Source of the DNA: Oligoflexia bacterium
Lineage (GTDB): Bacteria; Bdellovibrionota; UBA1018
Assembly: GCA_903935335.1 (NCBI GenBank)
Contig: CAIZRG010000017.1
Span: 99,984-163,983 of the forward strand
Direction of reading: 5' to 3'
DNA length: 64,000 nt
The position numbers and the translations under genes are program-made. The number at the start of each line of letters is the position of its first letter. Position 1 is the first letter of the stretch. The notes below the pieces were generated by a model, which saw only the letters and a program-made list of their open reading frames with translations, did no database searches and was not told where the DNA came from. Shown here in pieces: positions 9,161-18,827 of the stretch.

Positions 9161-9790
9161 TTAATTGGTCGGTGCAAGGCGAGTTTCTACTGCCTGCACC
9201 GCACGCTTTGTCATCACAATCCACTCATTTCGAACAACATCGTAAACATTCAGCCCCTCTGTCCTAAGAACTTTCACTCTTGGAATATTTCTTCCAGAAA
9301 GCTCTAAGCTTCGGTTCACATCATCAACAATGAGCACCTGATCGATTTGAAATTTGTCCTTCAATAACCCATTGAGAACCTTTGTCTTTGCAGACTCAAA
9401 CTTAAATTCGTCAACCACCAAGAGTCGTTGAGATTGAAGACGATCTGATAATACTGACCTCAATGCTCCACGCACCATTTCCTTCGGAGTTGCTTGAGCA
9501 TAAGAGCGAGGCACCGGCCCAAAGGACTGACCCCCTCCCGGCTGAAGTGGTGAACGAGAGGAACCCTGTCTGGCATTCCCAGTTCCCTTCTGACGAAAAG
9601 GCTTACGCCCCCCCCCTCGAACTTCGGATTTCGTCTTCGTCTTTGCAGTTCCCTGTCTGCGCCCAGCAAGCTGAGCTTTCAAAACTTGGTGAACCAAAGC
9701 AATGTTAACAGTCACTCCAAACACATCTTCTCTTAAATCGATGGTTCCTATTTTTGTCTTTTCTTGATTGATCAAATCTAAAGTCGGCAT
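9161..9790 (-). CDS. rplD: 50S ribosomal protein L4
   Basis: L4 binds 23S rRNA domain I and its extended loop lines the exit tunnel. In E. coli it also represses the S10 operon by acting on the rpsJ leader. The 209-residue product contains the tunnel loop GGRKPFRQKGTGNARQGSSR (residues about 61-80), then FGPVPRSYAQATPKEMVRGAL, and a C-terminal Rossmann-like domain. Whether it regulates here is unknown, but two candidate leader elements lie upstream at 10544-10808 and 11169-11195. Confidence 0.98.
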   Translation of the reverse strand: MPTLDLINQEKTKIGTIDLREDVFGVTVNIALVHQVLKAQLAGRRQGTAKTKTKSEVRGGGRKPFRQKGTGNARQGSSRSPLQPGGGQSFGPVPRSYAQATPKEMVRGALRSVLSDRLQSQRLLVVDEFKFESAKTKVLNGLLKDKFQIDQVLIVDDVNRSLELSGRNIPRVKVLRTEGLNVYDVVRNEWIVMTKRAVQAVETRLAPTN

Positions 9791-9793
9791 AAA

Positions 9794-10543
9794 TCACCCA
9801 GTGTTCTTCACAGTTCGTCGAATCGTTACAATCCCACTCCGTGGCCCCGGAACACTTCCGTGAACCAAAAGAAGCTGATTCTCGAGATCAACACGGACCA
9901 CGCGAACGTTTTGAACCGTGACTCGCACATTTCCCATTTGACCGGCCATCTTTTTATTCTTAAAACATTTACCTGGATCAGCACGGTTCCCAATGGAGCC
10001 CAGTTGGCGATGAGAGAGTGAAGCCCCATGGCTTTTCATTCCGCCTGCCATATGGTATCGTTTCATCCCCCCTTGGAAGCCTTTTCCCTTACTTACTGAC
10101 GTCAAATCCACTAAATCGCCTACCTTGACAAATTCAGGCGAAAGAACCTTACCCACAGCTAGATCACCCAAGGACTCACCCCCCGGGATTCTAAACTCTT
10201 GGTAATGATAAAATCCTGCAGATCCGGAGGTTTTTAGATGACCTTGTTCAGACCGATTGACTGATTGAGGCTTTTTTTCAAGCAGTCCCACTTGAATGGC
10301 TTGATACCCATTTTTTTCCTGAGTCTTTAATTGTGTAATCACAGAAGGCTTCAAATCAATCACTGTCACTGCGAGAGCCTCCCCTGCCTCATTATAAACC
10401 TGAGTCATCCCAGCTTTAATCCCAAGAACCCCTCCCCGGCCCTGAGATAAAACCACTCGCTCACGCGAAGAAACAGAAGTCTTCGGGGTACCTGAATCTA
10501 TCGGCACACTATCATTCACCCCTACTTCAGGAGTTTGATCCAT
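9794..10543 (-). CDS. rplC: 50S ribosomal protein L3 with N-terminal extension
   Basis: L3 nucleates large-subunit assembly and reaches toward the peptidyl transferase centre. The L3 domain starts near residue 38 with GVLGIKAGMTQVYNEAGE and continues with SVSKGKGFQGGMKRYHMAGG and HRQLGSIGNRADPGKCFKNK. The first 37 residues are an acidic, Ser/Thr/Pro-rich lead not usual in L3 (total 249 against about 205-215). The ATG at 10543 has GGAG eight bases upstream, so this start is probably used. It is preceded by an unusual 265-base gap. Confidence 0.96.
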   Translation of the reverse strand: MDQTPEVGVNDSVPIDSGTPKTSVSSRERVVLSQGRGGVLGIKAGMTQVYNEAGEALAVTVIDLKPSVITQLKTQEKNGYQAIQVGLLEKKPQSVNRSEQGHLKTSGSAGFYHYQEFRIPGGESLGDLAVGKVLSPEFVKVGDLVDLTSVSKGKGFQGGMKRYHMAGGMKSHGASLSHRQLGSIGNRADPGKCFKNKKMAGQMGNVRVTVQNVRVVRVDLENQLLLVHGSVPGPRSGIVTIRRTVKNTG

Positions 10544-10808
10544 AATCTTATCTCCAAGACGAAACTGCTCGCCTACTCTCCATTCACTTAACCTACGAAT
10601 CTACCCTCACAGCATCACCGGGAAGCCGCCACGTTTCTTACTCCGGGCCGCCGGATGCTTTCATGGGATAATCGTTGAACTTATTGACTTTCTTTTTGGG
10701 AACTCCTTAAAAGCAGCTGCAAAAAGTAGTTTCAACTTATTCCAAATAGATTAAAGCTTAACTTTCGCTGAGCTCAATCCAAAAATTCAAATTCAAAAAC
10801 CTAAAAAA
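10544..10808 (-). promoter_or_regulatory. 265-base leader between rpsJ and rplC, candidate structured RNA
   Basis: No coding frame spans this gap, although neighbouring S10 genes are only 4-44 bases apart. The central part (about 10605-10665) is much richer in G+C than its flanks and holds complementary short segments, for example GCATC (10654-10658, minus strand) with GATGC (10612-10616) and interior CCGG pairs. The pattern suggests a folded mRNA leader that could control the rplC-proximal genes, possibly through a ribosomal protein. A weak promoter inside the gap is also possible. This is inference from composition and pairing only. Confidence 0.4.
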
Positions 10809-11114
10809 CTAAGACTTAATCTCAACATCCACACCCGCAGACAAATCCAATTTCATCAATGAATCAATAGTCTGCTGAGTCGGCTCTAAAATATCTAAAA
10901 GCCGCTTATGGGTTCGTGTTTCGAACTGTTCACGGGACTTTTTATCTACATGAGGAGATCTCAGAACGCAATACTTATTAATCACTGTTGGCAGAGGAAT
11001 TGGACCCCGCACAGTCGCACCTGTTCTTTTGGCAGTGTTCACAATCTCCCAAACAGACTGATCCAAAACTCGATGATCAAAAGCTTTTAATTTAATTCTT
11101 ATTTTGTGTTCCAT
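10809..11114 (-). CDS. rpsJ: 30S ribosomal protein S10
   Basis: S10 is a small-subunit head protein and, as NusE, a partner of NusB/NusG in antitermination. The 101-residue product contains [18 protein letters not shown] and [20 protein letters not shown], then [18 protein letters not shown], all invariant features. It is the first gene of the S10 operon, with a good promoter and a hairpin in its leader. Unusually, rplC does not follow at once but after 265 bases. Confidence 0.99.
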   Translation of the reverse strand: MEHKIRIKLKAFDHRVLDQSVWEIVNTAKRTGATVRGPIPLPTVINKYCVLRSPHVDKKSREQFETRTHKRLLDILEPTQQTIDSLMKLDLSAGVDVEIKS

Positions 11115-11168
11115 ACAATGACTTCCACATCTTTCCTATTAAATGCTTGATTAACTTCGAGGAGTTCC

Positions 11169-11195
11169 CTGATCCACAGATGTGATGTGGATCAG
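11169..11195 (-). promoter_or_regulatory. perfect hairpin in the rpsJ leader
   Basis: On the minus strand CTGATCCACA pairs perfectly with TGTGGATCAG around a 7-base loop, a 10-bp stem about 30 bases downstream of the predicted promoter and 55 bases before rpsJ. No U-tract follows, so it is not a simple terminator. A leader hairpin here could take part in autogenous control of the S10 operon or protect the transcript end. It could also be an operator for a dimeric protein at DNA level. Confidence 0.5.
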
Positions 11196-11224
11196 CAATC
11201 TATCTCAAACGTTAGAATTCATGA

Positions 11225-11253
11225 TTTATACTGCTTTTGAAAATTGAAAACAA
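11225..11253 (-). promoter_or_regulatory. predicted sigma-70 promoter of the S10 operon
   Basis: On the minus strand TTGTTT (11248-11253) and TATAAA (11225-11230) are separated by 17 bases, the optimum spacing for a sigma-70 promoter. It lies in the gap between fusA and rpsJ and would give a leader of about 100 bases. This implies that rpsJ onward can be transcribed independently of the str genes. Confidence 0.6.
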
Positions 11254-11297
11254 TAAAAAAAGAACCTACCCCCTAAGAATCCTCAAGCAACTCCGAA

Positions 11298-13382
11298 TCA
11301 AGAGATCGTTCTTGAAACCACCCCCGAGCGAATTTTGATCTCCTCACCGATCTGATCAGGAACGGGCTCATATTGAGCAAACTCCATCGTATAAGTTGCC
11401 CGACCCTGAGAAGAAGATCGAAGCGCTGTCGAGTAACCAAACATGGTAGCTAATGGAACTTGGGCTTTAATCACTTGCAACCCATGTCGAACCATCATAT
11501 TGAGAATTTTCCCTCTTCGGCTATTTAAATCCCCAATCACTCCGCCCATATAATCTTCTGGGCAAGTAATTTCACAAGACATCATCGGCTCAAGGATCAG
11601 AGGTTCAGCTTTCATAACTGCTTCCTTAAAAGCCATAGAAGCTGCAATCTGATAAGCAACCTCAGTTGAATCAACCTCATGAAAAGACCCATCCAAAAGA
11701 GTTGCCTGAACTCCAACGACTGGATACCCAGCTACAATCCCTCCCAGCATAGCCTCTTGAATTCCTTTATCAACTGCTGGAATAAACTCTCTAGGGATTG
11801 CAGCTTCACGAATGAGGTTCACAAAGCGATACCCTGATGGCAACGGCTCAAATCGAATCACACAGTGCCCATATTGGCCACGCCCCCCCGATTGACGAAC
11901 AAACTTCCCTTCCCCAAGAGAAGACTTAGAAATCGTTTCTTTATAGGAAACCTGTGGCTGCCCCACATTTCCTTCTACTTTGAACTCACGGCGCATTCGG
12001 TCCACAATAATTTCTAAATGAAGCTCCCCCATCCCGCTCACTAAAGTTTGACCTGTATCTTCATTCATATGAACCCGAAAAGAGGGATCTTCCATGGCAA
12101 GACGTTGAAGAGCTGTCGCTAGTTTATCTTGATCTGCCTGGGTCTTAGGCTCAATCGCAATTGAAATCACAGGCTCAGGAAAATCCATTTTTTCAAGTAA
12201 GATCGGTTTTGATTCATCACAAAGCGTATCTCCGGTAGTGGTCAGCCGAAGTCCAACAACGGCAGCAATATCTCCTGCTTGAACTTCTTCAATATCCTCA
12301 CGCTTATTTGCGTGCATCTGCAAAAGCCTTCCCAATCGCTCTCGCTTTCCTTTAGCTGAGTTATAAACCATCACTCCAGATTTCATTTTTCCAGAATAAA
12401 CCCTGAAGTAAGTCAATTGACCCATGTATGAATCGTTCATAATTTTAAAAGCTAAAGCTGAAAAAGGGGCATTGATATCGCATTTTCTCTCAAAGGACTG
12501 GGTTTCATTTTCAGGATTCTTTCCTATAACCGGAGGCCGATCCAAAGGAGAAGGCAAGTAATCCACAATGGCGTCCAACATGGGTTGAACTCCCTTATTT
12601 TTAAAACTTGCACCACACAGAACAGGAACAATCTTTAAGGCTACGCATCCCTTTCGAAGGGCTTTTCGAATTTCATCAGCACCTAAGACTTGACCTTCCA
12701 AATACTTATCCGTTAAAGCTTCATCGCAATCTGCCGCAACCTCTAAAAGCCGCTCTCGATAGGACTGAGCTTGAGACAGCAAATCTTGTGGGATTTCTTC
12801 CTTTGTAAAAGTAGCTCCCAACCCTTCTGAGTGCCAGGCAATAGCTTTCATATCAATTAAGTCGATCACTCCTTGAAAAGAATCTTCTGACCCCCAGGGA
12901 ATCTGCAAGGCCACTGGATTGGCCTTCAAATTTTCTTGTATCTGACGCATGACTTCAAAATAATCTGCACCGACTCGATCCATCTTATTGACAAATGCAA
13001 TCCGAGGAACGTGATATTTGTTTGCTTGTCGCCACACAGTTTCAGACTGAGGCTCCACCCCACCGACTGCACAGAAAACTCCCACAGCTCCATCTAAAAC
13101 CCGAAGAGAGCGCTCCACCTCAATAGTAAAATCAACATGACCCGGAGTATCAATGATGTTAATTCGATGGTTTTTCCAAAAACAAGTGGTTGCTGCTGAG
13201 GTAATCGTAATGCCTCGCTCTTGCTCTTGAGGCATCCAGTCCATGACAGTCGTACCTTCATGGACTTCACCTAGTTTATAAGTTTTTCCTGTGTAATAAA
13301 GAATTCGCTCAGTCGTTGTTGTTTTGCCTGCATCAATATGAGCCATGATGCCGATATTACGAGTTTTTTCTAGAATCGACAT
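11298..13382 (-). CDS. fusA: elongation factor G
   Basis: EF-G is the GTPase that drives translocation and, with RRF, ribosome recycling. The GTPase motifs are clear: AHIDAGKT (residues 14-21), DTPGH, and NKMD. Later domains contain [11 protein letters not shown] (switch I), GMGELHLEI and the domain IV segment SGGRGQYGH. Length from this start is 694 residues, typical of the family. I prefer the ATG at 13382 (MSILEKTRN) because GGAG stands eight bases before it; an in-frame ATG lies at 13400. It is followed by rpsJ with no tuf gene between. Confidence 0.97.
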   Translation of the reverse strand: MSILEKTRNIGIMAHIDAGKTTTTERILYYTGKTYKLGEVHEGTTVMDWMPQEQERGITITSAATTCFWKNHRINIIDTPGHVDFTIEVERSLRVLDGAVGVFCAVGGVEPQSETVWRQANKYHVPRIAFVNKMDRVGADYFEVMRQIQENLKANPVALQIPWGSEDSFQGVIDLIDMKAIAWHSEGLGATFTKEEIPQDLLSQAQSYRERLLEVAADCDEALTDKYLEGQVLGADEIRKALRKGCVALKIVPVLCGASFKNKGVQPMLDAIVDYLPSPLDRPPVIGKNPENETQSFERKCDINAPFSALAFKIMNDSYMGQLTYFRVYSGKMKSGVMVYNSAKGKRERLGRLLQMHANKREDIEEVQAGDIAAVVGLRLTTTGDTLCDESKPILLEKMDFPEPVISIAIEPKTQADQDKLATALQRLAMEDPSFRVHMNEDTGQTLVSGMGELHLEIIVDRMRREFKVEGNVGQPQVSYKETISKSSLGEGKFVRQSGGRGQYGHCVIRFEPLPSGYRFVNLIREAAIPREFIPAVDKGIQEAMLGGIVAGYPVVGVQATLLDGSFHEVDSTEVAYQIAASMAFKEAVMKAEPLILEPMMSCEITCPEDYMGGVIGDLNSRRGKILNMMVRHGLQVIKAQVPLATMFGYSTALRSSSQGRATYTMEFAQYEPVPDQIGEEIKIRSGVVSRTIS

Positions 13383-13433
13383 CTTAAATGCTCCATTCAC
13401 CCGGAGCGAAACACACCCAGCAACCGTGATTCA

Positions 13434-13904
13434 CTACCAGCGATAATGAGCAAAAGCTTTGTTTGCTTCTGCCATTTTGTGAACGTCTTCTCTCTTTTTC
13501 ATCGCACCCCCTCGACCATTGGAGGCCTCAATCATCTCTCCAGCTAGACGTTCGGCCATCGAATGCTCAGGACGTGTACGAGCCGACTCAATCAACCACC
13601 GAGAAGCAAGGGACTGACGCCTCGCAGGCTTCACTTCGACAGGAACCTGGTAAGTAGCTCCCCCTACCCGGCGAGATTTCACTTCTAAAAGAGGCTTCGT
13701 GTTTTCCAATGCTTTCTTAAAAAGCTTCAGCCCATCTTCTCCCGTTCGAGCTTGCATGACATCCACACATCCATAAAAAATGCTTTCAGCTACGGATTTT
13801 TTACCTTCTTTGAGAAGACTACTCACAAACTTAGCAACCACCACGTCATTAAACTTGGGGTCAGGAAGAATTTCACGTTTACGAATAAAACTTTTTCGGC
13901 CCAT
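13434..13904 (-). CDS. rpsG: 30S ribosomal protein S7
   Basis: S7 initiates assembly of the 16S 3' domain and lies near the E site. The 156-residue product opens [20 protein letters not shown] and has [25 protein letters not shown] and a C-terminal [20 protein letters not shown], all family hallmarks. In E. coli S7 represses the str operon; there is no clear evidence for or against that here. It stands 30 bases after rpsL. Confidence 0.99.
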   Translation of the reverse strand: MGRKSFIRKREILPDPKFNDVVVAKFVSSLLKEGKKSVAESIFYGCVDVMQARTGEDGLKLFKKALENTKPLLEVKSRRVGGATYQVPVEVKPARRQSLASRWLIESARTRPEHSMAERLAGEMIEASNGRGGAMKKREDVHKMAEANKAFAHYRW

Positions 13905-13934
13905 TTGAATTGTCCTTCTAATAAAAACAGATCA

Positions 13935-14336
13935 TCACTTTGATGCTGCAGCTCCAGGTGCTCCGGCTGCAACCTTCTTAGCTCCATACTTAGAGCGACT
14001 TTGCTTACGGTTGGCTACCCCCTGAGAATCCAAAGTCCCTCGTACTGTGTGGTAACGAACCCCGGGGAGATCTTTCACCCGGCCTCCTCGAATCAAAACA
14101 ATGGAGTGCTCTTGAAGATTATGACCAATCCCAGGAATGTAAGAAGTGACTTCATACCCATTGGTCAGGCGAACCCGGCAAACCTTCCTCAGAGCTGAAT
14201 TGGGCTTCTTAGGAGTTGTTGTATAAACACGAGTGCAAACTCCTCTTCGCTGAGGACAACTCTCCAGGGCAGGAGACTTAGTCTTCCAAAATTTATTGGA
14301 TCGGCCCTTTCGGATCAGTTGATTAATTGTGGGCAT
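13935..14336 (-). CDS. rpsL: 30S ribosomal protein S12
   Basis: S12 is at the decoding centre and is the classic site of streptomycin-resistance mutations. The 133-residue product starts [12 protein letters not shown] and contains [18 protein letters not shown], with the Lys equivalent to position 43 intact (streptomycin-sensitive type), and [13 protein letters not shown] with the usual Lys-loop context. About 10 extra Ala/Gly residues form the tail. It is the first gene of the str operon and is preceded by a good promoter. Confidence 0.99.
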   Translation of the reverse strand: MPTINQLIRKGRSNKFWKTKSPALESCPQRRGVCTRVYTTTPKKPNSALRKVCRVRLTNGYEVTSYIPGIGHNLQEHSIVLIRGGRVKDLPGVRYHTVRGTLDSQGVANRKQSRSKYGAKKVAAGAPGAAASK

Positions 14337-14388
14337 GAAATACTCTTTCCTTTCCTAACATCACTCTAAATAGCCTTGAAGGCTCTGA

Positions 14389-14417
14389 AGGTTAGACGAC
14401 TCAAATCATCAGGTCAA
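14389..14417 (-). promoter_or_regulatory. predicted sigma-70 promoter of the str operon
   Basis: On the minus strand TTGACC (14412-14417) and TAACCT (14389-14394) lie 17 bases apart, directly downstream of the terminator at 14419-14457. It would start a leader of about 45 bases before rpsL. An AGGAAAGGA ribosome binding site lies just before the rpsL ATG. Confidence 0.6.
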
Positions 14418-14418
14418 G

Positions 14419-14457
14419 AAAAAAAGGGGCATTCAGCACAAAACACTGAACACCCCT
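14419..14457 (-). terminator. Rho-independent terminator after the beta-barrel gene
   Basis: On the minus strand AGGGGTGTTCAG pairs with CTGAATGCCCCT across a short loop, with two wobble pairs, and is followed directly by seven T residues. It lies 19 bases after the stop of the beta-barrel gene at 14476 and insulates it from the str promoter that begins two bases further on. Confidence 0.85.
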
Positions 14458-14475
14458 GAAAAAACTCAGACCTCA

Positions 14476-15183
14476 CTAGAAGGAAAGAGCGGAAAGCGGA
14501 GCACTGACAGAAAGCATCCAGGTTGAAGTGCTGTAGGAGGCTCCATTCGTCAACTCAGTGACTTTGTTATTATTGTTCACATCCGTGTAAGAGGAGTAGG
14601 AAGATCGAATGTACTCTAGGTTTGCAGAGAGAAAAGGTAAAATTTTATACCCAGCCCCTACCTTAAAAGATGTTCCAGAGTAGTCATATTTTTGGTTAAC
14701 ACTATTTAGGCCAGTTGCTTGGGACGCAGCCTGCGACAGAACGACATCACAATCGCTGTTCAGCTGATCTAAAAAATTATATCCGACCCAAAATCGTAAA
14801 GGAAGAATCGGTAACTCAACCCCTGCTACAACCCCTAAGGTAGTCCTAGATGTACCATTATCAACGACTTTAGAAAGGCCAGGAATATTTGTTATAAACT
14901 GATCACTCGCAGCATAACCCAGCTTGGAATAAGAAAAATCAGGACCCACAAAAAACAGGCCTTGAAATTCCACTAAAGCTCGTGCACCGAACCCTAATCC
15001 TTTCAAACTCCCCAGATCGGTCGTAGTTTTTGTTTGATTTGACTCAACAGTAGTCTGACTCATAGACCCCATCGTGTATCCCAAATAGGGTTCAGCAGTA
15101 AGACTCAGACCAGAGGCATGAGCCCCTAAACTAAAAAATAAAGAAGCAAAGACTCCATAAACAATGTTTTTAGATTTTATCAT
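14476..15183 (-). CDS. outer-membrane beta-barrel protein, copy 1
   Basis: The 235-residue product has a signal peptide (MIKSKNIVYGVFASLFFSLG, then AHA before the predicted cut) followed by alternating polar/hydrophobic strands with many Tyr, Gly and Ser residues, and it ends in an aromatic Phe as beta-barrel proteins do. Motifs such as FGARALVEFQGLFFVGPDFSYSKLGY and KVGAGYKILPFLSANLEYIR recall small OmpA/OmpW-like barrels. It is about 55-60% similar by eye to the neighbour at 15436-16104, with aligned signal peptide, VGYNF and LPFLSAN segments. Function is unknown. An AAGGG ribosome binding site precedes the ATG, and a strong terminator follows. Confidence 0.8.
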   Translation of the reverse strand: MIKSKNIVYGVFASLFFSLGAHASGLSLTAEPYLGYTMGSMSQTTVESNQTKTTTDLGSLKGLGFGARALVEFQGLFFVGPDFSYSKLGYAASDQFITNIPGLSKVVDNGTSRTTLGVVAGVELPILPLRFWVGYNFLDQLNSDCDVVLSQAASQATGLNSVNQKYDYSGTSFKVGAGYKILPFLSANLEYIRSSYSSYTDVNNNNKVTELTNGASYSTSTWMLSVSAPLSALSF

Positions 15184-15264
15184 TTTTAATCCCTTTTTAT
15201 ACCTTTCTTAAAAAGAAAGCTTCAATCTAGCACAGCCTAAAACGAGGAGCAAAGAATTTTGATT

Positions 15265-15387
15265 TTAAACATAAAATGAAGGTAAAAATCCGTATCCAGC
15301 TGCCAGCTGAACAGATTTTTCAGCGTAGTCTAACACCTGGTTACTATAGCCCACCGATCCCACAAAAAGCAATTTTTCGCTCGAACC
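15265..15387 (-). pseudogene. relic of a third beta-barrel paralog
   Basis: In the gap between the two barrel genes the minus strand reads SVQLAAGYGFLPSF before a stop, matching SFKLGAGYGFLPFLSAN in the downstream copy and KVGAGYKILPFLSAN in the other. The open stretch is only 41 codons, has no start codon with a ribosome binding site, and is cut by a stop on each side. It therefore looks like the decayed remains of one more family member, left after tandem duplication or recombination. The identity is by-eye alignment of a short segment. Confidence 0.6.
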
Positions 15388-15435
15388 TTAACTATTAAAC
15401 TACAAGAAAATACCTGAAAAGAGCTAACTCCTCTT

Positions 15436-16104
15436 CTATATTCTCGCACTGATAGAAAACATCCAGCTTGAAGTCTTACCAGAGACTTCATTGTTTCTGT
15501 TGTTGTCGGTCTCATTAAGAAAAGAAGAGTAGGAAGATCTCATGTACTCCACATTTGCAGAGAGAAAAGGTAAAAATCCATATCCAGCTCCTAACTTAAA
15601 AGATTCTCCAGAGAAATTCGCCACGTAGTGATCATATATTTGAGTAGATGACCAGTAAAACCAATTTGTTCTCAAGTGATCATAGAAATTATATCCGATC
15701 CAAAATCGCAAAGGAATGACTGGCAGCTTAATCCCTGCCACAAGACCTACGGTCATTTTAATTGTATAATCGTCAGTCATGTGGTCAATTCCATACCCAG
15801 TCAGGGTTTCTATATATTGATAACTTGGAGAATATTTGAAACTTGAATAAGAAAATTCAGGACCCAAGAAAATCACATCATTATAGTCCACCAAAAACCG
15901 TGTGCCGAACCCCAACCCATTCAGAGTTCCCATATCCATTTGTTCACCTGCTGGGTTAGCTGCCGTAGGAGGATTTAGATCAAAAGATCCCGCCGTGTAT
16001 ACCAAATAAGGTTCAGCGAATACACTCACATCCGAAGAATAAGCCCCCAGACTAAAAAAGAAAAAATAAAAAATTCCAAAAAAAATTTTTTTAGGTTTTA
16101 TCAT
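15436..16104 (-). CDS. outer-membrane beta-barrel protein, copy 2
   Basis: The 222-residue product has a signal peptide (MIKPKKIFFGIFYFFFFSLG, then AYS) and barrel-like strands rich in Tyr and Ser. It parallels the copy at 14476-15183 segment by segment: AEPYLVYTAGS, GLGFGTRFLVDY, FLGPEFSYSSFKY, PLRFWIGYNFYDHL, GYGFLPFLSANVEYMRSSYSS. The end ISARI lacks the terminal Phe of copy 1. Divergence is concentrated in what would be the external loops, as expected for surface-exposed barrels. The specific function cannot be named. Confidence 0.78.
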   Translation of the reverse strand: MIKPKKIFFGIFYFFFFSLGAYSSDVSVFAEPYLVYTAGSFDLNPPTAANPAGEQMDMGTLNGLGFGTRFLVDYNDVIFLGPEFSYSSFKYSPSYQYIETLTGYGIDHMTDDYTIKMTVGLVAGIKLPVIPLRFWIGYNFYDHLRTNWFYWSSTQIYDHYVANFSGESFKLGAGYGFLPFLSANVEYMRSSYSSFLNETDNNRNNEVSGKTSSWMFSISARI

Positions 16105-16209
16105 TACTATTCTTTTTCTTAGTTGTAGTTTTATATTTTATATACACACATTAAGAATAAGTGATTTAACTTTTACCACAGCTCAAAAAAAAGCAAACCA
16201 TGAGCGACA

Positions 16210-18699
16210 TCAATGCTTAATCGTCTGAGGGAGTTGATCCACAGGCTCATCCCTAACCCGTTCTACAGGATGAATGGAAGCCATAGTAATCTCGCCTACC
16301 CCTTTTCGCATTAAAAACTCTTCTGGTTTTTCAAGATCCAAGGCAAGTCTTAGAACTTGATCCGCATGCTCTACAGGAATAATCCTCATCCCTTCTGTAA
16401 TTTCTTGAGAGATTTTTTTCATATCAGGAACATTCCCTTTGGGAATTAAAACCATCTTAATGTTTCCAATTTTAGCGGCTAGTAATTTTTCTTTAAGCCC
16501 TCCAATAGGAAGAACCCGACCTCTCAAAGTAATCTCCCCAGTCATCGCTACATCCCGTTTGACTGGAACTTTGATTAAAGCACTTGTAATCGCAGTTGCC
16601 ATGGTAATCCCTGCTGAAGGACCATCCTTAGGCACAGCTCCCTCAGGGACATGAAGATGAATATCCATATTTTGATAAAATTCTTTATCTAAACCCAAAA
16701 GGGGTGCCCGAGAACGAACATAGCTCATTGCAGTTGCCGCAGACTCCTGCATCACTTCGCCCAGCTTTCCTGTAATCTTCACCTGCCCTTTTCCTTGGAC
16801 CACACTCACTTCAATTTGTAGAAGATCTCCCCCAGACTCGGTGTAGGCCAACCCATTGGTTAAACCCACTTCATTTTGCTCTTCTACTTTATTGACCGTA
16901 TATTTGGGAGGGCCTAACATCTCCTCAAGGTCTGGATCCGCAATTGAAATCATGGAAGAAGGCTGATCACTCTCTGGCTCCACACCTCGCCGATCAATCA
17001 TCTTCTTCGCTATTTTTCGGCAAACAGTTGCAACCATTCTTTCTAAGTTTCTGACCCCTGACTCACGAGTATAATTTCGAATCAAGCCATGAACTGCAGA
17101 ATCTGCAATTTCCATATCTCCTGACTTAAGCCCATGAGCCTCCATCTGCTTGGTAATCAGATACTTTCGAACAATCGCATACTTTTCTACTTCAGTGTAC
17201 CCTGAGATAGAAATGACCTCCATTCGATCTAAAAGCGGCCTAGGAATCGTATGAAGCGAATTTGCTGTTAAAATAAACATCACTTTAGAAAGATCGTAAT
17301 CCACCTCTAAATAATGATCCCCAAATGATAAATTTTGCTCCGGATCCAAAACTTCAAGCAATGCCGAAGATGGATCCCCTCTAAAATCCATACTCATCTT
17401 ATCCACTTCATCTAGAAGAAAAACAGGATTAGATGAACCCGCTTTTTTTAATGATTGTAGAACTTTCCCAGGCAAAGCCCCAACATAAGTCCTCCGATGA
17501 CCCCGAATCTCAGCTTCATCTCGAACTCCCCCTAAAGAACATCGAACAAACTTTTTATTGAGCGCTTTGGCAATAGATTTTGCCAAAGAAGTTTTACCAA
17601 CACCGGGAGGACCTACAAAACACAAGATCTGTCCCTTTGAGTGATGAGTCAAAATGCGTACGGCTAAATACTCAAGAATCCTCTCCTTGACTTCTTCTAA
17701 ACCATAATGATCCTCTTCTAGAACTTCATGAGCCATTTTCAGATCATTACGATCCTGGGTGCATTCAGACCAGGGTAAGCAAATGAGCCAATCAATGTAA
17801 TTGCGAACCACAGTAGCCTCTGCTGACATCGGGGACATCATTTTTAGTTTTTTTAACTCTCGCCCCGCTTTTTCTTTCGCTTCCTTGCTCATAGGCTTAG
17901 AGCGGATCTGTTTTTCAAGCGCTTGAAGCTCAGCCTTAAACTCATCTTTTTCTCCAAGCTCCTTTTGAATCGCCTGCATTTGTTCATTCAGGTAATACTC
18001 TTTTTGGGAGCGCTCCATTTGCTTCTTAACCCGAGAACGAATCCTGCGTTCAACCTGCAAAATTTCAATTTCACCTTGCATTAAATGCAACAATTTCTCT
18101 AACCGTTGTGAAGGATTCTGAATCTCAAGAATCTCCTGCTTATCTTCAAGCTTCAGATTTAAGTGCGCCACAATCAGATCAGCCATGCGTGAAGGATCTT
18201 CAATGGAATTCACACTCATGAGCATTTCTGGAGGAATTCTCTTATTGAGTTTCACATAATTTTCAAAAGTTCCCTTTAAAGAACGAATCAATGCCTCAAG
18301 CTCCACTGTGCTTTCAGTCACATCAGAAAGCTCTTCAACCTCAGCTTGAATCATTCGATCTGTTTCAATATATTCCACAATTTTGGCACGTCGCTTACCT
18401 TCAATGAGAACTTTCACAGTATTATCGGGAAGCCTAAGGATTTGCAGAATCGTCCCCAATGTCCCTACTTGAAAAATATCCTTTTCCTGAGGACTCACCG
18501 TTGTGGCCTGCCGTTGGGCAACTAAAAACAAGTCGATTTTTTTATTGACGCATTCTTCTAAAGCATTAATCGATTTCTCACGTCCCACAAAAAGCGGAAC
18601 CACCATATGAGGAAAGATAATGACATCTCTGAGTGGAAGCAAGGGAACTTTAATCCGGGCTGACTTCTTATCTTTGTCATTCTTTATGGGTTGGCTCAT
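16210..18699 (-). CDS. lon: ATP-dependent protease Lon
   Basis: Lon is the soluble hexameric AAA+ serine protease that degrades damaged and short-lived regulatory proteins. The 829-residue product has the N-terminal substrate domain ([20 protein letters not shown]), a coiled-coil middle, Walker A GPPGVGKT at residues 363-370, Walker B LLDEVDK, and the protease domain with catalytic Ser695 in DGPSAGI and Lys738 in GLKEK. Length is close to the 780-820 typical of LonA. It follows clpX by 128 bases on the same strand with its own AGGAGAGG ribosome binding site. Confidence 0.98.
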   Translation of the reverse strand: MSQPIKNDKDKKSARIKVPLLPLRDVIIFPHMVVPLFVGREKSINALEECVNKKIDLFLVAQRQATTVSPQEKDIFQVGTLGTILQILRLPDNTVKVLIEGKRRAKIVEYIETDRMIQAEVEELSDVTESTVELEALIRSLKGTFENYVKLNKRIPPEMLMSVNSIEDPSRMADLIVAHLNLKLEDKQEILEIQNPSQRLEKLLHLMQGEIEILQVERRIRSRVKKQMERSQKEYYLNEQMQAIQKELGEKDEFKAELQALEKQIRSKPMSKEAKEKAGRELKKLKMMSPMSAEATVVRNYIDWLICLPWSECTQDRNDLKMAHEVLEEDHYGLEEVKERILEYLAVRILTHHSKGQILCFVGPPGVGKTSLAKSIAKALNKKFVRCSLGGVRDEAEIRGHRRTYVGALPGKVLQSLKKAGSSNPVFLLDEVDKMSMDFRGDPSSALLEVLDPEQNLSFGDHYLEVDYDLSKVMFILTANSLHTIPRPLLDRMEVISISGYTEVEKYAIVRKYLITKQMEAHGLKSGDMEIADSAVHGLIRNYTRESGVRNLERMVATVCRKIAKKMIDRRGVEPESDQPSSMISIADPDLEEMLGPPKYTVNKVEEQNEVGLTNGLAYTESGGDLLQIEVSVVQGKGQVKITGKLGEVMQESAATAMSYVRSRAPLLGLDKEFYQNMDIHLHVPEGAVPKDGPSAGITMATAITSALIKVPVKRDVAMTGEITLRGRVLPIGGLKEKLLAAKIGNIKMVLIPKGNVPDMKKISQEITEGMRIIPVEHADQVLRLALDLEKPEEFLMRKGVGEITMASIHPVERVRDEPVDQLPQTIKH

Positions 18700-18827
18700 A
18701 AGAGTTCCTCTCCTAAATTAACTACATCATAAGCACTCAAACGTTGCAAACTTCTAAAAAATGAAAATTTGAAAAGGTTCTTTCTGAAAATTTTAATTTA
18801 GAATTTTTGTCCTTCTTAAACTTAAAT

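Noticed and set aside
15330..15515. 61-codon frame overlapping the beta-barrel relic
   Set aside because: Its reading frame does not match the family; the family-like residues are in a different frame.
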